A DNA stretch of 64,000 nucleotides from Rachicladosporium sp. CCFEE 5018 (lineage: Eukaryota > Ascomycota > Dothideomycetes > Cladosporiales > Cladosporiaceae), in the NCBI GenBank assembly GCA_002077045.2, contig KZ111141.1, forward strand, positions 733,702-797,701, given 5' to 3'. The notes beneath the pieces were generated by a model. That model did not search any database and had not been told where the DNA came from. It worked only from the letters and a program-made list of their open reading frames with translations. The position numbers and the translations under genes are program-made. Below, piece by piece: positions 57,217 through 64,000 of the stretch. Position 1 is the first letter of the stretch. Every line of letters begins with the position of its first letter.

Positions 57217-58611
57217 ATGGAGAAACTTGTCGAAGCATTCACGCGCGTGCAACGTGGCATATCAATTCAGCAAGACATCGTGAGAGCTATCGCAGACCTC
57301 GATGCAGGCTCTCTCGCTCCCTCAGATGTCTCTTCCGAATTACAGGTCGGCATCCTCGACCTGCCAGACGCTGCCGTGCTCGAAGAAAATCTGCAGGCCA
57401 AAACCTTGCTGAGTCGGACAGGACTCGTAGCTCGCGCAGTCGATTTCTCAAGTGACCTGACTGTAGGCGAGATCGCACTGCTGAACAAGCGCTACTGGAT
57501 AGATCAAACCGATCCGGAAGCGGCGCGTCAATCAAGTGCTCTTAGTGGCCTGCTTGCCGTATCTCAGGATCACTGGAGAGATGTCACAGAACAACTGAAA
57601 CGCGTGCGAGGATTAGTCTGTGAGGGACGCGAGGAAGACGCTATTTTCGAAGCTGCTATGGAAGAATGGCGGCGGAGCATGAGTGATTTGAAGTCAGGTC
57701 AGAACGCAGAGGTGGAGAAGCAATTGGAGAGGGCACAGCCTTGGGTGAAACGAATGTGGGAAGAGGACAAGGGCGAGAAGCGGTGGGGATTCATGATGTT
57801 TGTGCATCCTGAAGTGGAAGAAGACGGGTGGAGAGAGCATATGGATGGTTTGTTGTTCCATGCACAGGACGCTGTGGGATGTGGAGGCGCTGCTATTGGA
57901 GGGCAGTGGAAACTACAGCAATTACAATGGCCTGCGGACGATGGTCAGGAAGTGCCGTCCGAGGAGCTAGGGTCGCACACTACTGCTCCTGTGCAACCTG
58001 TTGAACGGGAGACGGAAGCCGAAGACGACGATGATCATCAAACAGACGACGGAGAATCCCAAATGGTATCCATTGCAGAAGATCTGCTTCCAGCACCTGA
58101 GGCACTTTTCGCACGACTACGACAGCAATTCCGATCTCTGAACAGAAGACCGGCCAAGCGACGCAAGATGGAAGACTCGGACGAAAACGCAATACCATCG
58201 GACGAAATCTTGTCAAACGTCTTCCTGGTAGTGTCCGACCAATCCATGGAGTCTCAGTTCAACGAGTCCGCTCACCCAGACGACGCATGGCTCTGGGCCG
58301 TCGACCCTGACTACGAAGACAAACCTTCCGTAGATACTCCAGTGGACTCAGATGCGAGCGATGAATACAGAGGGTACCTCAGAGTCCGTGTGCAGCAGCT
58401 TGTCAACAACTTCTATGACCTGCGGCGATTCCACGAACATGAGTACAGTCTCAAGCAGCTCTGGCAAGCTGCACAACGTAGTGGCCATAAGGCTTTTGTG
58501 TCTCTTAAGGAGGACGAGCAGAGGATGTACAGATCTGAGCCAGGTGGCGTCGGGAGTGCTTTGCGGAAGGCAGGGACGAAGCGCATTGTGTATAGTATCG
58601 ATGACCTGTAG
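57217..58611 (+). CDS. Unknown protein with nuclear-type basic motif (copy B)
   Basis: 464 aa, the same length as copy A (15368-16762). About 40 residues differ within the first 155, then none in the next 80 (the Trp-rich core), then moderate differences. The acidic run and the basic cluster RRPAKRRK are kept, supporting their importance. A start five bases upstream (57212) is out of frame; the ATG at 57217 is used. I do not recognise the family. Confidence 0.75.
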   Translation: MEKLVEAFTRVQRGISIQQDIVRAIADLDAGSLAPSDVSSELQVGILDLPDAAVLEENLQAKTLLSRTGLVARAVDFSSDLTVGEIALLNKRYWIDQTDPEAARQSSALSGLLAVSQDHWRDVTEQLKRVRGLVCEGREEDAIFEAAMEEWRRSMSDLKSGQNAEVEKQLERAQPWVKRMWEEDKGEKRWGFMMFVHPEVEEDGWREHMDGLLFHAQDAVGCGGAAIGGQWKLQQLQWPADDGQEVPSEELGSHTTAPVQPVERETEAEDDDDHQTDDGESQMVSIAEDLLPAPEALFARLRQQFRSLNRRPAKRRKMEDSDENAIPSDEILSNVFLVVSDQSMESQFNESAHPDDAWLWAVDPDYEDKPSVDTPVDSDASDEYRGYLRVRVQQLVNNFYDLRRFHEHEYSLKQLWQAAQRSGHKAFVSLKEDEQRMYRSEPGGVGSALRKAGTKRIVYSIDDL

Positions 58612-58791
58612 ATCCTGGATCCAGTCAGAATAGAACTTGATCAGACATGATCGCCTCTTCCACTTTTCTCCAAGCGAATGATTTCACCTGATGTTCGGCA
58701 TCTGCCAAGTAGCAAGCCCGGTCAATCTTGACTCCAGTCTCTCTCGATAACACGTTCGCCCATGTTCAAGCCTTGCAGCATTTCGAGACCA

Positions 58792-60068
58792 ATGGATCAC
58801 TTCATCCTGTTCGGCGACTCCATCACCCAGCAATCTTTCGCGCAAGACAATGGTTTCGCGTTTGGCGCTGAGCTGTCCAACGCCTATGTGCGACGACTGG
58901 ATGTTGTCAATCGAGGCTACAGTGGCTACAACACCGAGCAAGCACTCAAGGTATGTGCTGGCATTTCGTTCAGATCAGACCTCGACTGTGAAAGATATCG
59001 TATTCGAGATCCGGGAACGAGCGAGAAGACGTGCGGTGAAACACACTGCAAAACTTATTATCAGCATCTACATCTCGAAGCGGAAATGTCGCACCCTTCT
59101 ACTGCTACCAACGAGGCTATGATAGCCAATGCGATCCATTCGCATAGATGAGAAAAAGCTGGCTCCTCGATCACTAAGTCTCGTTGGGAATGCCTTACAT
59201 CCCTGATTGGCGTGGGATCTTCTGCCGCAGCGTCGACAATAGGAGCCCGACCAGTCCCTCCAACGCTCGAGCGCCCCTCACAAAGTTTGATGATTAGAGG
59301 AGGCTCCTGTTCTCTGGAAATGGAGTCTACGTATCGGCTTTCGCGAGCGTGGAGATGAGAGAACGTTATACAGTCTTGAAGTACCCTGACATTATCATCA
59401 CTTCAGATCCTCCCCAAAATCATACCTACACCAACGCATACCAAAATCCGCCTCCTCACCCTCTTCTTCGGCGCCAACGATGCTCGTCTCCCCGACACTC
59501 CCGGTGGCCCTCAACAAAACGTGCCTCTCGAAGCCTACCGCACGAATTTGAAATCCATATTAACGCACCCTACCCTACGAGCCCACCACAACGTCAGATT
59601 GATGGTCATCACGGCCCCTCCTGTCGACGAGCGAATGCTGTCAGCCGCTGCTTCGGCCTTTTTTGACACGAAGATGGCGCCGAATCGGACTGCGATCAAC
59701 ACGGCTAAGTACGTCGAGGCAGCAAGGGAGGTGGCGAAGGAGGAAGGCGTGGTGTGCTGTGATCTTTGGGGTGCTATGACGAGCAGAGCAGGCTGGAGGA
59801 CGGGACGCGAGGGCCCGCTGCCAGGGAGCTTGGATGGGGCAGAGAACGAGGTTCTGCAGGGGTTGCTTTCGGATGGTGCGTGTTGCTTTGTGATCGATCT
59901 CGAAGGATCTGTGCTAATTCCGGGATAGGGCTACACTTCACGCCTAGTGGGTACAAGGTGCTCTATGACGAAGTCATGAACACCATCGAGCAGAACTGGC
60001 CCGATCAGATGCCAGACAGGCTGCCGTTTGTGCTACCCTCTTGGGACGACGAGCAAGCATGGAAGTAG
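58792..60068 (+). CDS. IAH1: IAH1-type SGNH/GDSL esterase (copy B)
   Basis: Exons 58792-58950, 59407-59875 and 59929-60068 have the same lengths as copy A (255 aa; 265 from the ATG at 58762). This is among the most similar parts of the duplication, with only scattered single-base differences, including in the 456-nt first intron. All SGNH blocks are intact. Confidence 0.88.
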
Positions 60069-60149
60069 AGGGCTAGCAGTTTTGCGGCTGTCGGCCAATC
60101 GTGGAGTCATAAATCGCTGTATACAATTACATCGGCTGTCCGACTAAAG

Positions 60150-60271
60150 TTAAGCCCCAGGATCTCCCGTACGATACGTAGGTGGTCGCATACTATTCCG
60201 ATCTTGCCTTCCGGCCCAATGATCCCACTCTGGATCTGGACTCTGTGCTCGCAGGGCTGGATGTACCGGAG
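60150..60271 (-). CDS. DUF300/TMEM184-family protein, 3' fragment (copy B)
   Basis: Only the last 40 codons are present, from the gap to the stop at 60150-60152, almost identical to 18301-18422 of copy A. The truncation is due to the assembly gap, so the gene itself cannot be judged. Confidence 0.85.
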
Positions 60272-60371
60272 NNNNNNNNNNNNNNNNNNNNNNNNNNNNN
60301 NNNNNNNNNNNNNNNNNNNNNNNNNNNNNNNNNNNNNNNNNNNNNNNNNNNNNNNNNNNNNNNNNNNNNNN
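60272..60371. other. Assembly gap (100 N)
   Basis: A second run of exactly 100 N. It joins the DUF300 3' end to the CPA1 5' end. If the order of copy A holds, about 3 kb or more (rest of DUF300, spacer, most of CPA1) is missing, far more than 100 bp. Confidence 0.99.
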
Positions 60372-60586
60372 ATTGGTCCATCGCGGATCGTGAATGTCGC
60401 GCGCTCGAACGAAGGCTTAGTAGCCCGGGTGGGTGATCGAGGAGCAGCGGCGCGGATAGGCTTGTCAACGACAGTGGCCCGGGTCCTCGCCTGCGAGGCT
60501 GGCTTGGCGAGGATGTTGGTAGATGTAAGGCTCGGTCGAAGACCTGAGGCCTGTTTGAAGAGGTGAGGAATGTTGGTAGACGCCAT
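60372..60586 (-). CDS. CPA1: Arginine-specific carbamoyl-phosphate synthase small subunit, 5' part
   Basis: 71 codons run from the ATG at 60586-60584 into the gap. The first 55 residues are basic and Ser/Thr/Arg-rich without acidic runs, as expected for a mitochondrial targeting peptide. FTIRDGP then marks the start of the CPSase small-chain domain. A conserved arginine attenuator uORF lies in the leader 57 nt upstream. Orientation matches the 3' fragment at 20770-21146, and the two do not overlap, so they may be halves of one gene or parts of two copies. Confidence 0.88.
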
Positions 60587-60643
60587 TATCGGATTGAAGT
60601 TCGTGTGTAGTTTGTTTTAGCCCGTGCGGTATTCGGGCTCGGT

Positions 60644-60715
60644 TCAGTTCACCGACGCCTTCCACAGGTGGTCGGAAATGTAGTCTGCGGTAAGGCGTGT
60701 CAGTTCGGTCGACAT
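60644..60715 (-). promoter_or_regulatory. Arginine attenuator peptide uORF of CPA1
   Basis: On the minus strand, an ATG at 60715 opens a 23-codon frame ending in TGA at 60644-60646, followed 57 nt later by the CPA1 start. The peptide contains ADYISDHLWKA, the core of the fungal arginine attenuator peptide (Neurospora arg-2, yeast CPA1), including the essential Asp and the invariant Trp. In those fungi the nascent peptide stalls the ribosome at its own stop codon when arginine is abundant and lowers translation of the main frame. The same regulation is expected here. Confidence 0.93.
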
Positions 60716-61209
60716 GCCAGTCAGCCGCTTAATATTTCCCTCCGACTGTAACATTGCTTGTCTTCCTCAAGTAGCGAGCGGTGAACCAACATACCTTGCG
60801 AAGTAAAAGTGGTAGGAGCAGAAGTCATGAAGAAGGTCGGCTCGTCTGCCCAGTCAAGGCCGGTATAGTATTCCTGCACCTGGGTACGGTGAGTTACTAG
60901 TCCTTTGAAGACTTTGACGGAGCACGATAGACAAGATTGTGTGTATGTAAAAGGTTTGCAATGCAGGTGCAGACTGTGTGGAGTCAGTCGCCAAACCAGA
61001 GCTTTTGCGATGACGGAAGGCGGGTGCTGCCGATATCGCGAGGTCACGGATTAGGCTGCAAATGATAGGAGGCTAGCTGTGGCCTGTGCTGTCATAAACG
61101 TATGATCTGATCAGGGCGACGGCCATTTGAATAGATGAGAGTGATGGACACGCGGTGATGTGGCTCAAAATGAGTGCAGACAATTCATCATTACATTATG
61201 TTCAGTATC
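60716..61209. other. Intergenic region CPA1-ECM14
   Basis: Contains the CPA1 promoter and the ECM14 3' flank. No further gene is seen. Confidence 0.5.
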
Positions 61210-63042
61210 CTAACGCCGCCGCCTTCGCCGCAGATCCCATCGTAAGTCCTCTTCGTCACTTGCGGCATCCTCTCTCGTCGCCTGCACGATCACCCAATCT
61301 TCCTCACTACCATGCCGCTCTTCTTCGTCCGAAGTCACCGTTGCATCGCTGGCCCCGACTACATCACCACTCTTCTTGTCTTCGTTTACCTTTACCTTCA
61401 GCCCAAGGGTTTCCTGCAGAAAGCCACCCAGGTACAGCACAGCTTCCAATACCTCCCTTCCGACGGGCAAGATCTGGTCCTTGGGTAATAGGAACCCATA
61501 AGTTCCCCTATCCCGCAGCTTGAACTGATATGCATATCTCACCCGTAGCTCATGGTAGAAGTAGTCGAGCATGCTCCCACCAGCGTTCTCTAACTGTGGC
61601 AGAAGCGTCTTGCCATTCTTCGAGTCCGAGACGGCGATCGTATTGCCCTCGCAGGCTGGCAGCACCTCGTATGCATGGCCACCAGAACGGCGGATCGCTT
61701 TCTCGAGACCAAAAGCTAGCTCTTCCAGATCCTCCAGTCCTGGTGGCGAAGTGGAGCAGGAGTATGCGTAAGGGTAAAGAATCTGCTGAGAGTACGAGTG
61801 CAGATCTAGTAGCGCGATGAATTCCACGTTATTGTTCTCTGTCTCGTTTCTCGCCCAGGAAGCCAGTGCCTTAGCTTCGGTCGCTTGAAATGCGGCATCC
61901 CCCGGAAAAGCTTCAGAGCACGGAGTACCACCAGCAGTCGAAGGAAAAGAGAAGTTGAAGCTGTGATCAAGGTCCATCCCAGGGCAGAACCGTAGGGAGG
62001 TAGACTGGCGGGTCTTGCGCCAGAGTCGGTCTGTGGTCCAGGTGTAAGCATAGCCATCAGGGTTCAGAGTAGGTACAACCACAAAGTCAAAGTCCTGCAG
62101 CATATGCGTGATGCTTTCGCTTTTACCGTAGCTGGTGACGAGGCTGTAGGCTATGAAGTTCGCGGTGCTTGTCGAGATCCATTCGCGGGCATGCAGACCA
62201 CCTGTAATGAGTATCGTCTTTCGTTTCGGAGCATCATGGTCCTCGGAGTTCGTAGGGTGAACGCCGATGCGTAGAGCTGAGATTGGGCGGTCCTCGGCGG
62301 AACGCCCGATCGTTATCAGGCGAGTGTGAGTCGTGAAAAGTGAGGATAGAAGACGAAGCCAGGGATCGATCACGGTGAGTGGCTGATAATCAGTGAAGAA
62401 GATGTTCGTGTCACTGCTAGTGGACGGCCCATGAGAAGGTAGCTTGGCCCTCTGGTCGAAGTGGGCCGGCTGAGCGATCGAGTGTAGGGGAACCCGAGCA
62501 GTGCGGGCGTCCTTCGGCTCTGGATATGTATCGTAGACTGCCTGCGTCAAGCTGATATCCTGGAAGAGTGGCATATGGGATTCCTGAAGCGACTTCGGAA
62601 GCAAGCTTAGCAGGGAAGGCACCAGGTCCTTCGCAAGCCTTAGGTCCACCCAGCTGCTGGTATAGTCCCAAACATCCAGTAGTAGCGTGTCCGTGGCGTC
62701 TTTGAGGCGATCGAGCTCGTTTGCATTGCTCACGTTGAAGCGTAGCACCACGTCCGAACCATATCTCGCAGCTGTATGCGCTGGAGCTGTCGCGACCACG
62801 GGAGCTGCGATTTTGCTTGCTGGCGGTTTGCTCTGATTCGCCACACAAGTCTCCTCTTTCCAAAGCGCAGCAATCACATGGCTGGACAACCTCCTCCACC
62901 TGCTTGTCGGCTTCTGCACTGTCTGTCTTGCTGTCGACTCATCCCAGCAGCTCGGTGTTCGTGGGGCAAAGGAGGGGGATGGTACGGCCGCACAACCACT
63001 GGAGAGAAGCGCAACAGGCAACAATAGCCTCTCGAAGTGCAT
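61210..63042 (-). CDS. ECM14: ECM14-like metallocarboxypeptidase homologue lacking the catalytic Glu
   Basis: 610 aa from the ATG at 63042; an upstream TTG at 63069 was rejected. A signal peptide (LLLPVALLSSGCAA) and a pro-region (about 30-200) precede an M14 domain. The zinc ligands are present: HAREW with His284 and Glu287, and DLHSYSQ with His415. The residue equivalent to the general base Glu270 of carboxypeptidase A is Lys508 (YQFKLRDRGTYGFLLP). Yeast Ecm14, a cell-wall-related protein, has the same replacement and is regarded as a pseudoenzyme. The C-terminus carries an acidic tail and ends in a run of Arg. It is secreted or vacuolar by family knowledge. Confidence 0.92.
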   Translation of the reverse strand: MHFERLLLPVALLSSGCAAVPSPSFAPRTPSCWDESTARQTVQKPTSRWRRLSSHVIAALWKEETCVANQSKPPASKIAAPVVATAPAHTAARYGSDVVLRFNVSNANELDRLKDATDTLLLDVWDYTSSWVDLRLAKDLVPSLLSLLPKSLQESHMPLFQDISLTQAVYDTYPEPKDARTARVPLHSIAQPAHFDQRAKLPSHGPSTSSDTNIFFTDYQPLTVIDPWLRLLSSLFTTHTRLITIGRSAEDRPISALRIGVHPTNSEDHDAPKRKTILITGGLHAREWISTSTANFIAYSLVTSYGKSESITHMLQDFDFVVVPTLNPDGYAYTWTTDRLWRKTRQSTSLRFCPGMDLDHSFNFSFPSTAGGTPCSEAFPGDAAFQATEAKALASWARNETENNNVEFIALLDLHSYSQQILYPYAYSCSTSPPGLEDLEELAFGLEKAIRRSGGHAYEVLPACEGNTIAVSDSKNGKTLLPQLENAGGSMLDYFYHELRVRYAYQFKLRDRGTYGFLLPKDQILPVGREVLEAVLYLGGFLQETLGLKVKVNEDKKSGDVVGASDATVTSDEEERHGSEEDWVIVQATREDAASDEEDLRWDLRRRRRR

Positions 63043-63371
63043 TGCTGCTGCTGTTGCGATTACTGACAAGTATTCCTGTCGTTGTCAGCTGCTATCTGGC
63101 CGCCTGTCGCAAGACCCAGTTCAGTAAGTGGGCACGCGAGCGCCTCGGCAGTTGAAACCTTACCGGCAACAAGAAGTCGATATCTCGTCCCTCGACTTCT
63201 GTCCGCGATCATTACAATCACATGTAGACACGAGCTTCAGTGCAACACCCTTTCTTCTGGGCGGTTCATGCCGGGCGACAAAAAGACGTTACATGCTCAA
63301 CGCACCTCATCTCGTCACCAGTCGAAGAAGATGGTGATATGAGAGCAACGCTGAAATCTTGAGCGTCTATC
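63043..63371. promoter_or_regulatory. Divergent promoter region ECM14 / unknown gene
   Basis: 329 bp between two divergently oriented start codons. No specific site is identified. Confidence 0.5.
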
Positions 63372-64000
63372 ATGCCTTCATCTCAGCTCTATACGGTCTC
63401 AATCCCTCGGTCCTCGTCCATCGATATCGAGTACGAAGCTAAGCCTGATTTTAAACTTCCCTTATACCTTCAGCCTCTCAAGTCTAAGCCTCGCGTGTAC
63501 TCCGATACACCCTTACCTGTTAAGCCATCACACACTGCACCACGGAATGCCCGGATTATCCATCGCATCAGCGGCGACGGTGAAGTCAAATTCGACATCG
63601 TAATCGGGGATGTCAAGCTGAACGATGTCCGGCTCGAAGAAATCCTGGACTATGTTTCGCCTGCAGATCTAGAGGACTACGAAACCCGCGCTTTCGCTGA
63701 GGAGGCTGAGCTTTTGCAAATCACCCGCGAAGCCGATGCGCAACGAAAACAGGAGGATGCTGAGAGGCGCAAGGAGAGAGCGAAGCGCAAAGGAGAGGTG
63801 GGGTGGACGGAGGTCAGCGATGGCGAGACGGGCGAGGATGGCGAAGAGCGAGGCAGGCCAAGACCAAGCTACAAGCAGGTCTTCCAAGTGGCTAGAGTGA
63901 GAAGACGGAGGAGAAAGCGCGACCCCGTGACTGGAGAGCTGCTGGATCTTAGTGATGGATACGACGGCATGGTGGTGCAAGGTCCACTCCCGCAGGCGAC
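63372..64000 (+). CDS. Unknown protein, 5' part (runs off the window)
   Basis: An ATG at 63372 opens a frame with no stop for 209 codons to the window edge. The N-terminal 60 residues are Pro/Ser-rich; a compact stretch (RIIHRISGDGEVKFDIVIGD) is followed by a charged helix rich in Glu, Arg and Lys (about 105-145) and a basic segment RVRRRRRKRDPVTGELLDL near residues 178-196. The basic run suggests a nuclear, nucleic-acid-binding protein, but I do not recognise the family. The start is supported by the long uninterrupted frame and by the divergent arrangement with ECM14. Introns downstream cannot be seen. Confidence 0.7.
   Translation, partial: MPSSQLYTVSIPRSSSIDIEYEAKPDFKLPLYLQPLKSKPRVYSDTPLPVKPSHTAPRNARIIHRISGDGEVKFDIVIGDVKLNDVRLEEILDYVSPADLEDYETRAFAEEAELLQITREADAQRKQEDAERRKERAKRKGEVGWTEVSDGETGEDGEERGRPRPSYKQVFQVARVRRRRRKRDPVTGELLDLSDGYDGMVVQGPLPQA

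Larger units (their letters stand above)
42288..60271. repeat. Duplicated segment, copy B (about 18 kb)
   Basis: This is the second copy of 479-18422, in the same orientation, with eight genes in the same order. It lacks the inverted-repeat element; DFR1 is preceded instead by the lactonase gene. It ends at an N gap within the DUF300 gene. Of the two spliced genes, the chitinase and twinfilin keep all exon lengths, while the LysM gene differs by three bases in exon 1 and three in exon 5. Confidence 0.97.

Noticed and set aside
1..64000. tRNA, rRNA, CRISPR or prokaryotic operon features
   Set aside because: None was recognisable by eye. The genes are spliced eukaryotic genes, and no direct-repeat array with spacers was seen.

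Overview
The window is nuclear DNA of a filamentous ascomycete. Evidence: spliced genes with short GT-AG introns (mostly 49-60 nt), multi-exon killer-toxin-type GH18 chitinases next to LysM proteins, twinfilin, an ECM14-type pseudo-carboxypeptidase, and a fungal CPA1 leader with an arginine attenuator peptide uORF. The gene content would suit a Dothideomycete black yeast with a duplicated or hybrid genome (for example a Hortaea-like species), but that placement is inference. No tRNA, rRNA or CRISPR was recognised.

Layout. Three sequence blocks are joined by two runs of exactly 100 N (21147-21246 and 60272-60371). Block L (1-21146) opens with a 477-bp element that has terminal inverted repeats. 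It then carries DFR1, SFC1, TWF1, a giant chitinase, a LysM protein, an unknown protein with a nuclear-type basic motif, an IAH1-type esterase, a DUF300/TMEM184 membrane protein, and the 3' end of CPA1. Block M (21247-60271) opens inside a Cid1/CutA-like nucleotidyltransferase. It continues with RidA, a 2496-aa coiled-coil protein, a nucleoside transporter, an ankyrin protein, a lactonase, and then a second complete, collinear copy of DFR1 through to the last codons of DUF300. Block R (60372-64000) starts in the 5' end of CPA1, followed by its attenuator uORF, ECM14 and a partial unknown gene.

The dominant feature is the duplicated segment: 479-18422 matches 42288-60271, in the same order and orientation, about 18 kb each. 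Exon lengths are nearly always identical between copies. Identity is patchy: some stretches are almost identical and abut strongly diverged ones. The 3' part of CPA1 sits at the left gap and its 5' part at the right gap. This suggests either that block M was scaffolded into the middle of the CPA1 locus of the other homeolog or haplotype, or that a true segmental duplication lost near-identical sequence in the gaps.

Functionally, the clearest module is the chitinase/LysM pair, transcribed divergently from a shared 1.2-kb region: a secreted or surface GH18 with chitin-binding modules plus a five-LysM secreted protein. The two chitinase copies differ at a near-invariant Trp in the catalytic motif. 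CPA1 carries a recognisable arginine-sensing leader. The other genes are ordinary housekeeping functions, apart from the coiled-coil protein with an 11-residue histidine ladder and the ankyrin protein with a possible nucleotidyltransferase-like N-terminus.
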